Shown here in pieces: positions 9,574-20,463 of a stretch of DNA of 64,000 nucleotides. This stretch comes from Perkinsus marinus ATCC 50983 (lineage: Eukaryota > Perkinsozoa > Perkinsida > Perkinsidae). The stretch covers positions 551,652-615,651 of the forward strand of contig NW_003208655.1 in the NCBI RefSeq assembly GCF_000006405.1, given 5' to 3'. A model generated the notes under the pieces. The model was not told where the DNA came from. It worked only from the letters and a program-made list of their open reading frames with translations, and did no database searches. The first letter of the stretch is position 1. Each line of letters opens with the position of its first letter. The translations under genes and the position numbers were made by a program.

Positions 9574-12500
9574 AAGGCAACGGCTTGCCACTCATGAGCT
9601 CTTCGGGCACCGCCTCCTCATACGCTGCCAACGCGTCCTTCACTTCAACTTCCGAGGCAAATGCTGCCTTCAACGCCGATGATAAATCCTGAACGATCCA
9701 CGGATCAGTTCAGCAACGGCATAGGGCAGCCTTAAAAGGCTCAACAAAACAACAATAAAATGCACTGTTCCCCACAAGAGTATCCTACAGTGTGAACCAA
9801 ACCGTTATGCAAAGTAATATTTTCAACGCCTTCATATTTCGAGAGCTCAGCAAGTCAACACTGCATGATAACAACGTGACTCGATTGACACCAACGTTTT
9901 AGAATCGTTCTATAGTCTGTAGTCCCAAAATCGGAAACAGTCATCTTGAAAATCTAGACATGCATAAATGTTCGGTTCGCAGTTTATGATGAGTAACCGC
10001 CCGACTCTCACTTTATCATCGATGCTGTGCTCAGCCAGAGGACGAGGAGGTAACCCTTGTGACTTGAGATATTCCTCATCAAACATCTGACCATCCGATG
10101 ACGCAGGTTCGATTCCCACGCCCTGCACTACTTTCCGCTCATATCTCTGCGCCGTATCACACAGTACAGTGACAACAACACTCCCAGTCGGGCGCCTGAC
10201 AATTTCACATATGAAATCCATCATTCGTCCACACACGGTAAACGAGCCGAAACTTATTTTAAGATTCAACACACCAACCCAAGACACGATCAGGTCATAA
10301 CTCAGCTTATCACTATACCAGTAAAACCACACAAAAGCCTCACCAACGCGACTAAGAAAGTCCGCTGCTAAACTATAGCTCAGTTCAATGTCCGAATATA
10401 TGTTTGCTCTCCTCAACTGATCTTACAAGTTTCCTCACTAATTGCAAGAATTTATACACAAATTACGTTAAAAGTGTACAGAAACCAATAAAAATTCCCC
10501 TAAAATTTCCTAAGAATTTCCATACCGTCGACCATGTGCATATTTCCCCACACTAGCCCAGTTCACGCCCATTAACACGTTAGTACTACTCCTTCAATCT
10601 GAATTCTCCGCCTTCCAACCTACTATCTGGGCTCATTCCCGACATCCCCGTGTACTCAGCCGAATCATTATAGAAATAGGAAATCCTCCACCGATTTTCA
10701 TATGCCACTGGATAGCTTCACTATAACATTACTTCAATGGTTTGAACGCCACTACGAGTCTCCATAACTACTACACATATATATACAAGCCCAATCTCCC
10801 CATCACTACATCCGCGCCAACCTCATAGCCCCAGCAACGTTTATACCGGACGACAAGCCCAAGCTGAGGCCCTCCTCGTTCATGAGCTGCCACAAGCACT
10901 TCAGAGCTTCCGAATCGTCAATTTCTAAGGGGCACAATCTACCTCCAAATCTCCTCACCGTGGCACTTACCATGAACAGAGTCAGGCTTGAGACCAACCA
11001 TATTCCCCGTCACCCTAGCCTGGCCTATTCCTTCCGTAATGCTACTGCCCGATGCCGCCAGTCGACCCTCTGTGAACCATCGGTACAACATAGCCCCCTT
11101 GGGGTCTGTCAATCCAATGTGAATCTGCGCACAGCGAAGAATTCCTCAACAAACCTCACCCTCCTATCACCGTCTCTTTCTTCGAGTTAAGATACTCCGA
11201 AACCCCACTAAGGGTGCCTCCCGTCCCCATAGCACAACAAAAGGAATCCACCAAGCCACCAGTCTGCTCCCAAATTTCCGGCCCAGTCGCTTCAAAATGA
11301 GCCTAAATATACCAGTGTAACACAGTGGACTACACATTCTCAGTCTCAGATTCAGCAAGTGAGAGAACAAATTACAAGAATAAAACTTGATTTTCGTAGG
11401 CTGAAACGATTTTTTCAAGGAGCGAAAGTTCGAATCCAAAATGAAAGTTCGATCTTCGTAGATCGCTTGAAGATGAAAGTTCAACAGCAGTGTTAAAGGA
11501 ATATATATTTTTGCTTTCCTCAGCTGCTGAGCTCAGGCGTTTCCTCACCAATCATTGAAGTTCACGTAGAAATTCGGTAAAAATGCACAGGAATCAACGA
11601 GAATTTCCCAGAAATTCCCTCAAAATTTTTCGTAATGCCACCAACATCTGTGGTTGCCCATGTACATATTTTCCACCACACAGGCGAACAAATCCAGTGC
11701 CCACTTTCTTATTGGCAATATTATCAAACTGCTGGCCGAAGAAAACGTGATGACCCTGTCCACGCAAGTTCTCTACCATTCTACTGCACACTCGAACGTA
11801 GTTATTAGGATTTCGATACGGCACAGCTGGAACCTGACTTCAAGCTCATCACCATAATCACAACAACTTCTAATCCCACACAGCTATTAGTAATACTAAT
11901 AATTAATAATGCAGATAAATATTATAGTAAGTGTCAAACGGAAAATTCAGCGATTAGTCAATATCTAACTACGAATAACATCTATACTAAATACGATAGT
12001 AATCGTAATAAATATTAATAGCTATTGGTAATACTTCTATCAGTTTAGCGCCAGCCTGCCTTATAGCCGCCTTTTTCTCTTCTGTTTGGCTTTCCGGTAT
12101 GACAATGATGCAACGGTACCCGATACTATTAGCGGCCAGAGCCAGACCGATCCCAGTATTGCCCGCAGTCGCCTCGATCACTGTGCCTAACTTCAAATCA
12201 ATGCCAATCCATAACACTAAGTGTGACCAGTGAACTACACCTGTTCAATCTCAAATTCAGCAAGTTAGAGAACAAATTACAAGAATAAAACTTGATTTTC
12301 GTAGGCTGAAACGATTTTTTCAAGGAGCGAAAGTTCGAATTCGAAATGAAAGTTCAATCTTCGTAGATCGCTTGAAGATGAAAGTTCAAATTCGTTAATG
12401 AAATTCGCTGGTCAAAAGTGGTCTTGAGTTCGACGAATTTGAACTTGCGTTTCCGAATTCACAAAGTATTGCCCGCAGTTGCCGCTATCACTGTGCCTAG

Positions 12501-13417
12501 CTTCTAGTCAATGCCATTCCTAAACACTGAAAGCGACCAGTGAACGGATTCAGATTATAAAAATGCAATTTGATTTTCGTAGGTTGAAACGAGTTTTCAC
12601 CGAATGAAAGTTCAAACTCGTAAATGAAATTTGTTGGTCAAAATTGAACTTGCGGAAGCGAAAAAAATAAAGTACTTCCAGCAGTTGCCGCTATCACTGT
12701 GTCTAGCGTCTATTCAATGCCAACTCATCACACGACCATACACTAAGTGCGACCATCCAACTAGAATGGGTCCTCGCAGCTATTGATACTATCACATACA
12801 GCACTCAGTGCTGTATGTGATAGTGCAAGGCCAGTGATGTCAGCACTGTGCTGAGCACTGGCCTTACACCATCACCAACAACGACCCTCCAGCTTAGCAC
12901 ATGGCGTCGTCGACTTATCAAGCTGGCGGCCCTTACCTGGTTGTCCACGCACAAGCAGTCCCTTTTCCTCAGCGTCCTTCAACATCCATACGGCAGCTCG
13001 ATCTTTTATCGACCCACCAGGGTTCAGAAACTCACACTTTCCCAAGATAGTGCGTCCAGTTTCCTGAAAAAATATTCACCTTCACCACCCTGGCGTGATT
13101 CACAGAGACTGTTCCGATGCCTCTAATACTCGGAAACCTTCCTTATCGATGGTATGTTGGAGCATTCTTACTCGACTAGCGTGTCGCAGTTCAACCATAG
13201 GAGTGTTGCCCACGAGGGATGTGAAGTCCTTATAGACGCTACGAGAAGCCACAATACCACCGGTACTGATACTCAGCAGAGGACGAATGTACTGCCCTGG
13301 CAACATGTTATCGATTACAAAACTGCATCGCCTTTCCACGAAAAAGAAACACCATAAGAGCATAGAAATGACGAGCGGATGATGATGCCAAGCCCGATGT
13401 GACCATTGATACAACAC
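9574..13417 (-). CDS. Cysteine synthase (O-acetylserine sulfhydrylase), multi-exon
   Basis: PLP-dependent beta-replacement enzyme making cysteine from O-acetylserine and sulfide. Exons in order: [15 protein letters not shown] (about 13200-13330), [15 protein letters not shown] with the PLP lysine (about 12955-13060), [20 protein letters not shown], the phosphate-binding loop (12040-12190), [17 protein letters not shown] and [17 protein letters not shown] (11700-11815), [19 protein letters not shown] (about 11180-11290), [20 protein letters not shown] (about 10990-11110), [20 protein letters not shown] (10806-10900), [10 protein letters not shown] (about 10132-10165), and [16 protein letters not shown] (10030-10086). 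A possible last exon at 9574-9691 reads [20 protein letters not shown]. Two introns carry the large repeat element, and intron 10087-10131 is tRNA-like in antisense. Confidence 0.8.
10087..10131 (+). repeat. tRNA-like intron (antisense to host gene), 45 nt
   Basis: The + strand reads GCAGGTTCGATTCCCACGCC, a T-arm and acceptor. On the minus strand it is exactly an intron of cysteine synthase, from donor GTAGTGCAGG to acceptor ATGGTCAG. Removing it joins [10 protein letters not shown] to [13 protein letters not shown], which fits the enzyme family. Confidence 0.85.
10393..10555 (+). mobile_element. Intron-resident element family 1, copy A
   Basis: Forward orientation: starts GAATATATGTTTGC and TCCTCAACTGA, contains CAGAAACCAATAAAAATTCC and TTTCCTAAGAATTTCCATA, ends GACCATGTGCATATTTCCCC. 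It lies in a cysteine synthase intron, antisense to the gene. Confidence 0.85.
11330..11485 (+). repeat. 145-bp intronic duplication, copy 1
   Basis: Nearly identical to 12240-12390 (ACAAGAATAAAACTTGATTT, GAAACGATTTTTTCAAGGAG, AGATCGCTTGAAGATGAAAG). A third, partial copy lies at 12545-12640. All are inside the cysteine synthase gene span. Confidence 0.85.
11498..11681 (+). mobile_element. Intron-resident element family 1, copy B
   Basis: Forward orientation: AATATATATTTTTGCTTTCC at the start and TTGCCCATGTACATATTTTC at the end, with the conserved core GGAATCAACGAGAATTTCCC. The end abuts the exon ending FDNIANKK of cysteine synthase; the donor GTGGGCACTGG lies about 20 nt outside the element. 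Confidence 0.85.
12440..12770 (-). pseudogene. Decayed duplicate exons of cysteine synthase
   Basis: Two partial copies of the exon encoding the [11 protein letters not shown] loop lie upstream of the good exon (12040-12217): about 12455-12520 ([11 protein letters not shown], then a stop) and about 12680-12745 (further decayed). Each is accompanied by a copy of the intronic duplication. They look like relics of tandem internal duplication, and I see no sign that they are used. Confidence 0.7.
12788..12865. repeat. Compound hairpin cluster
   Basis: A perfect palindrome with 18-nt arms (ACTATCACATACAGCACT) and a one-base centre (C at 12806) spans 12788-12824. It is followed at once by AAGGCCAGTG .. 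CACTGGCCTT (12827-12865), which encloses TCAGCAC-T-GTGCTGA (12840-12854), again a 1-nt spacer. It lies in a cysteine synthase intron. Confidence 0.9.
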
Positions 13418-13452
13418 AACGCAAGGTTTCGAGGGTGTTAGATTATCATTCG

Positions 13453-13552
13453 NNNNNNNNNNNNNNNNNNNNNNNNNNNNNNNNNNNNNNNNNNNNNNNN
13501 NNNNNNNNNNNNNNNNNNNNNNNNNNNNNNNNNNNNNNNNNNNNNNNNNNNN
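13453..13552. other. Assembly gap (100 N)
   Basis: Exactly 100 N, probably a placeholder of unknown true length. It falls between the 5' end of cysteine synthase and a degenerate tandem repeat. Confidence 1.
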
Positions 13553-13673
13553 TTCGATGTCATCCCAAGTTTACATAGAGCTCTCGATGACTCGGGAGGC
13601 TCCTTACTATGTAATGCGTATGATTTTTCAAGTGGGCAAACAGTTTAAACCGTATGTCAGCATGTCGAGTCGA

Positions 13674-13995
13674 AGTGTCAAACTTGGATGTGTATTGTCA
13701 AACTTTTGTGCGTATTGTCAAACTCGTGTGGAATATTGTCATTCTTGATTGTAATATATTTTGCCGGTGTCAAACATGAATTCTCATTGTCAATCTTGGT
13801 TGCTACAGAATAGAGAAGTGACAAACTTGGATTTTCATTGTCAATCTTGATTGTAACATATCTCGATTATGACATACTTGAATTCTCAAAGTCAAACTTG
13901 ATTGTAACAGAATTGAATTGTACATACTTGGATTCTCACTGTCACTCTTGATAGTAACATTGTCATTCTTGTCTGCTCACTTGTCAAACTTGCAC
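13674..13995 (+). repeat. Degenerate minisatellite
   Basis: Repeated degenerate units built from ATTGTCAAACTTG, ATTCTCATTGTCAATCTTG and ATTGTAACA, spaced about 20-45 nt. No coding frame is maintained. It sits next to an assembly gap, so the array may be longer than shown. The rest of 13996-14330 contains nothing I recognise. Confidence 0.7.
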
Positions 13996-14334
13996 GGGAA
14001 AAGGTGTAGTGTAGCAGTTTTCACCATCATACATTAGAAACCTGATTTCACCCTGTCATACCATCATATCATTAATACCATAAAGTGGATTGTATGTCGC
14101 AAACGGGCCAATAGGGAGTAGTACTACACCCTTACCTCGGGTGTAATGTTGAGGCTGCCACACGAAGGACTATTGTGGAGATGATTCGTTTCATATACTG
14201 CAACAACTGGACGAAAAAAGATATCACCCAACCGTCCCTGTGACCACTTCTAACCCGACTATCACATGTGCTCTCGAGGAAGAAACAACGTTGATGGTAG
14301 TAGTAGTAGGAATATACAACAGTAGTAAGAGCAT

Positions 14335-17300
14335 TCACTCATCAGTAGGCTTATACGTTTCGGTCATCCCCCAGGACGGTGGGTACCATTTGGGAAAGGC
14401 TCTCTTATATAACGGCATAACAATTGTGTCGTCCTGAGTAACTTGACCGTTGAATCGACACTTCATGTAGCCGTGCGTCCCCAAGGCCTCCGTTATATGC
14501 CCCCTAAGACCCTTCTTAGACTGAAGCTCCACCGGCTTGAACCAGTTGATATCATCAGGATTAAAGAACATAAATCGGACCACTGATTTGCTCTTGTGGG
14601 CGCGATAAGGGTATCTACTTTTCCAACCTACACAGCCAGAACTGATGACCATGATACTCACCCAGTAAGGACAATTCTCTTGATGAGGACCTTAGCAGGG
14701 AAAGAGCCCTCAACACTCCCCCAAGCTGTCAGCCGTTTACCATCTGCTGTATACATCAGACAAGGCGCCGGAGGGAACATAACCGGCGCATAGAAACTAA
14801 GCACAACCGCACGACGAAATGAAAATATTATGGGAGAGCAGCACTCCTAAACCGCGAAATTACGGAAATTCCTGAAGGATAATTTTAGGGCGCGCGAAAA
14901 AACTACTACAAGGCGATATTCGCTACTAATGGTAACTCTGCGGATACAGAGCGCTCGATCGAAAAGACACTATCAACAACGCTCGGGTGATGTGTCCTCT
15001 CAAAAGGTAATTCCGAGGCTCTCTAAGGCGTTACAATAATAATCATCCTTACCAGGCCAGAGTAGTTGCCTTCGGATTTGGGTGGAAGAACCTCAGCATC
15101 CTCCCCTTTTCATCAGCTGCCCCTCCCGAGCTGCTCGAACCTCGGATGTTCTGAACACATGACCATACAACAGCCCATACACCACCGCTTTCCTTGTAAA
15201 TGTCAAAATCGAACAACTACAACTAAATTTCAATACCACTCGTCGCCACAATTATATTCCGAGATTGATAGCAGCATCGCGAACAACAAACGGTCAAACT
15301 GATAATTCCACAAATCATCCTCCAATCAGGATGGTGAGGTCCCCGAGCCCATGCCGCTTACACTAGCATAAGTTGGCCTCGCAGGAAGACTTCTGAAGCC
15401 GCAGCGGAGCAACACCACCTCCTTAGATTTAATCACAACATCATCCGTCCTAACAACATAACCGTCACGCGCCACAAAATTACCCCTCATCCCTCGCTCA
15501 CTCCGGCGTCCGACTGAGGCTAGCATGCATCACAGTAACTCGGGTCTCGTGACGGTACAGGGAAGAGACCACCAACGGGACGCGGTTATCGAAAGTGAGA
15601 CTCTCCATGCCAGAAATATGCAAAGTCACGTAACTGAGACGGACACTCTACCAAAAAAAGCCAGAAAACTTCGCATAATCCTCACAGGAACCGTCACGCG
15701 CCACAAAATTATCGCCCCAGTGCTACTTCCCCGCCTTAGCCTCCGCCTTAATGCCATTCTTATACTCAGTTTTAGCCGCCTTTGCTGTGGCAGAGAAACT
15801 CTCGAACTCCCATATTCTACTGTACTCTGTAGGAAGGCTCTCATAGGGATCCCACGTACTCGTACGGAGAGACTGCATCCCACGATACTTCTGGAATCTG
15901 CTAGTAGATAGTGATAACAAGCATGCTAAGGAGGTCCCAGGATCGATCCCTGCACCCCGCATTATTATCACCTTTCTCTCGCAGGCTTATCACAGGGGGT
16001 ATCAACTTCATCAGGGAAGTCCATCTCCTCCTTGGAGCGCATCTCCATCTCAATCTTATGCTTCACCTCAACCTGCTGCTCCGCCGTCTTGTCATCAACA
16101 GCTGCCCTCTAAACGACCACCATAATATACTCTCGGCGATCCCATACCACACCGCCGCCATTTGACACCACAATCACCCCCCAGTACTGCCTCTACCTCA
16201 TTATCATCGAGCATCATCTGATCGTCGCCGTCAGCCTCCTCTCCCAGCCAAGCAAGCTCAAATTCGCTGAGACCAGCACCTGTACAAAATACAATAAAAT
16301 TGACCCATGGGAGAATCGAACCCACGCCCTTCGGCATGCTAGACCCAACCCTTAACACCTTGAGGCATTTTAATCATTCTCTTGTTAGCTTCATTAAGCT
16401 CCTCCTCAGTAGGCCAAGTCTGTTCCTCATCGCTCGGATCATATGGCCTCAGTCTCTGAGCCACTTCATACAACCGTCGATCGATCTGAAGCACTCCCTT
16501 CTCCATCACGCGGTCCGAATTGCCCCCTACCAATTCCCCAGCACTCCCCGTGATGCCCTCCAGTATAGCATCACCATAGCCCGTGATGTGCACGCATGCC
16601 CCCTCGCCGTCCTCAGAAGTCTCCCCATAGTTGCAGGCAAACCCTGTTCCCTTCACCCATCCCGACACCGCCCAATGCCCGTTGGGCTGACCAGCCTCTG
16701 GCTCGATGCGATCCACTATCATATAACCCTGAATATTTACGAGACATGGATTCGAACCAGAGACCTCCCGCAGTAAGCATCCAGACTCACTGCTCTACCG
16801 TTCCACCAATACTACCCTTTCCTCTCTCCATTTCATGCCCTCATCATTCGTCCCCACGCAGGCCTGCAACCCTTTCACAAATGAATCCGAATCCTTAGGA
16901 AGGTTATACACCTTCCCCTGAGCCCGCGGAACCTCCGAACGAAGGTACCTGCAACAGCATCTTCCCAACCACTTCTCATAACACACTGAAAAGTGCCGTC
17001 ACCATCCTCTACACTGTATGCCCTATTCCAAACCCACTACGACTATAACGACATATATTATGCTCACGCAAAAAGACTTCATCATTCCAGACGATTATCA
17101 CTGGCCTCAAGAGAGTACTATAAAGAATACCATGTAAAAGTGCCTTTGGTTGTTGCGGACTCAACACCTCCGAGAATCCCAAATACCTCTGAACTGTTTT
17201 GAGGCTGAGGTCAAGCTGCCTGCCAGAAAGCAAATCCTCCCCCGTATTCTTGGACGGCGCCGTCACACCTATCACTTCACCCGGCATGCCCTAAAATACA

Positions 17301-17859
17301 CCCACCAGGATTCGATCCGGGGACCTTTCGATTACCAACTTACATTCATCTTCAAATTGGTCAGGATATCATACCCCAGCTCGTCAAATGCACTGTGCTC
17401 GTGATCGCATAGCCTATCCCCCACGAAGGCCCCCACCAGAACATCACTCGCCAACACCGTATCCAAACAGCTATGCACCGTCCTCAACGGCGAGGCGATA
17501 ACCCTCACACTACCAAGGTCAGCAACATTTACTCCATCCTCTTTCCATTCCATTCCGTTCCCAATAAACCCCCACAATGCCCTCATATCGACCTCACCAT
17601 GAAATGCCACTACCGCCACATTCAAGGGCCCCTTGCTGCCGTCCTTGCCCTCAGCTACCCTCCTCTTAGCTACTATGGACTGCCTTCTATTTTCCCTCAA
17701 CTGCCGTGCCTGATTCCTCCTATCCTGTTTACTAATCTCCTTATTTCCAACTCTAATGCTCTTCACAGAGCTCCTCCTTCCCTTATCCACCACCTTCTTA
17801 CTACTATGAGGCTTGTTCGTCTGCCGTAGACCCGAGCTTGACTTGTGTTGATGAACCAT
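14335..17859 (-). CDS. TSR1: Pre-rRNA-processing protein TSR1 (multi-exon)
   Basis: TSR1 is a GTPase-like factor of late 40S pre-ribosomes. The start ATG at 17859 gives [20 protein letters not shown]; the slightly longer frame upstream begins with TTG. Exons follow the whole family: N-terminal basic region and [25 protein letters not shown] after intron 17291-17343; VHITGYGD and [14 protein letters not shown] (16359-16728); [34 protein letters not shown] (15720-15897); [14 protein letters not shown] (15500-15640); [17 protein letters not shown]; and the C-terminus [38 protein letters not shown], ending at 14335. Four introns are tRNA-like and two carry the GTGGCGCGTGACG core. The gene ends 112 nt before NOL10's stop, on the same strand. 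Confidence 0.92.
15461..15483 (-). repeat. Intron core motif (GTGGCGCGTGACG family)
   Basis: The minus strand reads TAATTTTGTGGCGCGTGACG followed by GTT, inside a TSR1 intron from donor GTGAGCGAGG to acceptor TTGTTAG. The identical 23-mer recurs at 15690-15712. Confidence 0.85.
15690..15712 (-). repeat. Intron core motif (GTGGCGCGTGACG family)
   Basis: Second TSR1 intron, donor GTAGCACTGG and acceptor CGTCTCAG before the exon YVTLHISG. It shares 23 identical bases with the copy at 15461 although the rest of the two introns differs. Confidence 0.85.
15898..15971 (+). repeat. tRNA-like TSR1 intron (antisense), 74 nt
   Basis: The + strand contains GGTCCCAGGATCGATCCCTG, a T-arm with four of five stem pairs. 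On the minus strand it is the intron GTGATAATAATG .. CTACTAGCAG before the exon RFQKYRGMQ. Confidence 0.8.
16280..16358 (-). repeat. tRNA-like TSR1 intron (sense), 79 nt
   Basis: The minus strand runs from GTGTTAAGGG through GCGTGGGTTCGATTCTCCCA to AATTTTATTG and TTTTGTACAG. Removing it joins MPQ to [12 protein letters not shown], matching the TSR1 family. The T-arm (GTGGG TTCGATT CTCCC) is followed by a T-run. Confidence 0.85.
16729..16815 (-). repeat. Nearly full tRNA-like TSR1 intron (sense), 87 nt
   Basis: Donor GTAGTATTGG, D-arm-like GGAACGGTAGAGC, an anticodon-arm-like hairpin GCAGTGAG-TCTGGATG-CTTACTGC, variable loop GGAGGTC, T-arm CTCTGGTTCGAATCCA, then the acceptor AAATATTCAG. Splicing joins WREER to GYMIVDRIE in frame. 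The acceptor stem does not pair, so this is a tRNA relic rather than a working tRNA gene. Confidence 0.85.
17291..17343 (-). repeat. tRNA-like TSR1 intron (sense), 53 nt
   Basis: GTAAGTTGGT, then GGTCCCCGGATCGAATCCTG, then GTGGGTGTATTTTAG. Splicing joins LTNLKMN to GMPGEVIGV, matching TSR1. The T-run plus AG doubles as polypyrimidine tract and acceptor. Confidence 0.88.
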
Positions 17860-17970
17860 GGACGACGGCAACTACAGCGAGTAGACTTTACCAAGGGAGA
17901 AACACCAACTCGAGGACTCAAATAGTGCTGGTAGAAACGTAGTAATAGACAATTGTGATCAACGTAGAGG

Positions 17971-20301
17971 CTAAAATCTTCCTTTACCCTTCCCCTTCCC
18001 TTTCCCCTTCCCTTTCCCCTTTCCTTTCCCCTTTCCTTTCCCCTTCCCTTTGCCCTTCCCTTTGCCCTTCCCTTTTCCTTTTCCTTTCCCTCGAGGCCTG
18101 CCCTCCTCCTCCTCCTCCTCAACCGGAGCTATCGCCTCAGCCGACACCACACCACTAGACGTAGGAGCATCATTGAGGGCCGCTTCCACCTCATCTGCGT
18201 AACATACAAACCCAGTCCACTTGATACGCACCTCCACCTCCTACCTCCCCGAACCTCCTCTATCTCGAAATCCTTATTGCTGAACAACTTAGCAAATCTA
18301 TCATCCTCCAACACTTGCTTAGCCGACTCGCTCGAGGACTTCTCCAATAAGCGAGCATTGACCTGATCATTACCATAATACCAGCGAATACTAGCAAACC
18401 CCCTTCCCTCTACCTTGGGTGTATCAACATGCTTAGGCGCAGGACGGCGCATAGGGCGCTTAGCTTCCACTGCTTGCTGTAGACGCTCCTTCTCATGCTC
18501 AGCCATCGAGAATGAAGATGTGTCCGAGAGCTGACAATAATAGAGCTCCACTACGACGACACTACGTCATGTTCAGCAGCTCAACGATCTACCAGCCATG
18601 CAAGAAACAACCCTCCCCCTCCTCATATACGAGACTACCATTTCATATCTTATACCCTTTATTATATGCATAATACTAGATTTCCCCCACCCGTTTTACG
18701 TGAAGTAGCGTAATACTCCGTGAAAAACGCGATATTCGTGGCGCTATGCAGTAGTCGTGGAGTATACCTTTCACCAGTATTTTTCATATCACTAGGGTAG
18801 TGAAACGGTGATAGTAAGACTGAGAGTATCAAATTGATAACGACCTATAATATATACAATAAAAATATATTTCTCTTGACGAACTTCCCATCGCTACCTT
18901 AACGAGTTTGTCATGAAGTCTTCGGTCCATCCAATACCCATGCATATACGCCTTCAATAGACTAGTCCCGATAAGACTATCAGCACCACTTAGCTGTTGG
19001 AGATCCTTCTTAGTAACGAAGACATAATCATCATAAACACTCGTCACGGCTCCACTAGTAGTCTCCTCCATTTCCTCCGTGAGACCATCCAAGAACCCAC
19101 ACCATTCAGGAGCCACTCCCAGCTCTGGGATGAAGTATGTTCCTATCCGTGGCTCGTCACGCGCTGCGAAGAAGATACCCGAACCCGGCCACAGAGCGAC
19201 GTGGTTGATAGCAGTCTTGGAGGGGATCGACGTCACTACCTCAGCCCGGCCTGCCTCGGGCTTCCAGAAGGTGACCGTGCGGGAGTCGGAGGAACATATT
19301 ACACCTCTGGAGTGCCACTGTACAGTGTGGACAGGTACACCATTACGATGGTCTCGCTCTGCTAGAGGACGACTCGATCGAATATCCCATACCGTCACGC
19401 GCCCCGAAATGTCCCCTGCTGCTATCTGCATGCAGTCCGGAAGGCTCCAGGCCACCGAGCGGACCTCCGCAGGAGTAACCACTCCCGAGGCGACGGCTGA
19501 GGGGCCAACTCGAGTGTCTGTGATTTGGACTTGACCATCAGAGCCGCCAAAGAGGAGTAAAGGGGCACCATTAGGGGCTAGGGCAGAAGCATCTAAAATT
19601 ACCATGTGGACCTAAACTGTATCTTACATCGATGAACCTACTGACGAACTCCATGTTCCTAGCGATCAAGGGGGCAGCGAAAATGCCCTCTTCTAGGTCC
19701 AGTCGGTATATCTCGTTACTAGAGGAAGTCACATACAACAAACATGTAGTCTTATCGTACTGGAGGTCTCTACCAAATTTGGGTATCTGAAAAGAAATAA
19801 TTTCACCCCATTGACTTTCGGGGGATTAGGCCTTACCCTGAGCGTATGATGCTTGCCGTATTGGGCGTGGAATTCGATGCTCCTATCTGAGCCTAGTATG
19901 GCTATCTTCTTATAGTCCTCTCCCAGGAATATGGCGTCCACTGCCTCTTGGTCGAGTCGTCGGGCACACTTTAGACCCAGCTCAGCTGTTTCGTAGAGAC
20001 GGATTTCAGGTGGGTACACTCCCGTTGCCAGGATGCAGGATCCATCAGGAGAAACTCGGACTCTGAAAATGGCATAATTCGGGCCTATTTTGAATCTTTA
20101 AAGATACTACGTAGTGCTCGTCGTAGGGAACTCGAAATCCTGCAGTAGTTCGAGTCGTCGTCTATACTCAGTATCATATCGTAGAGACTTGTTGGTCTTC
20201 CTGGCCTCCTCCATGAACTGTGGCGTAGACTTGCCCGCGGCCAAGTCGTAGACCGCCACATCGCTGTGGATGGATTTCACCAATCCAGTAGGAGCAGCCA
20301 T
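17971..20301 (-). CDS. NOL10: NOL10/Enp2 nucleolar WD40 protein (multi-exon)
   Basis: Enp2/NOL10 acts in the 90S/SSU processome. The start ATG at 20301 gives [19 protein letters not shown] and then [17 protein letters not shown], the family N-terminus. The exon at 19729-20019 carries [15 protein letters not shown]. The exon at 18829-19605 carries WD repeats and the family block [54 protein letters not shown]. After an intron (about 18552-18885, containing family-4 repeat DNA) the next exon gives [19 protein letters not shown], the conserved NUC153-type motif. The C-terminus is unusual: an acidic run and about 16 Gly-Lys pairs before the stop at 17971. It is divergent from RPB6, with about 160 nt between the starts. 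Confidence 0.9.
17975..18092 (-). repeat. Coding microsatellite: Gly-Lys tail of NOL10
   Basis: Purine-only tract on the minus strand (GGGAAG / GGAAAG units) encoding alternating Gly and Lys, preceded by a Glu run (EEEEEEEG). It is likely length-polymorphic. Confidence 0.85.
18693..18822 (+). repeat. Repeat family 4, copy 1
   Basis: Core: TTTTACGTGAAGTAGCG, GTGAAAAACGCGATATTCG, GCGCTATGCAGTAGTCGTGG, TTTCACCAGTATTTTTCAT. It is shared with 31533-31668 (same strand) and 27938-28062 (opposite strand). It lies in a NOL10 intron. Confidence 0.75.
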
Positions 20302-20463
20302 CGTAGCGACGTGTGTAGAGAGGAGAACAAGTCGATTCCCGTGGATGCGACGCTTTAGCGCGCGCCATGGTGATCGATATGTGCTCGCGGTTGTGTGAAT
20401 AAACTGCATTCTTATTATAACGAGGGACTATGGAATGGGAATTAGTTAGTATTGGTAATAGCA

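Noticed and set aside
19391-19411. Fourth-family intron core in NOL10
   Set aside because: The bases encode the conserved WD40 stretch [12 protein letters not shown], so the resemblance to GGCGCGTGACGG is explained by protein sequence.
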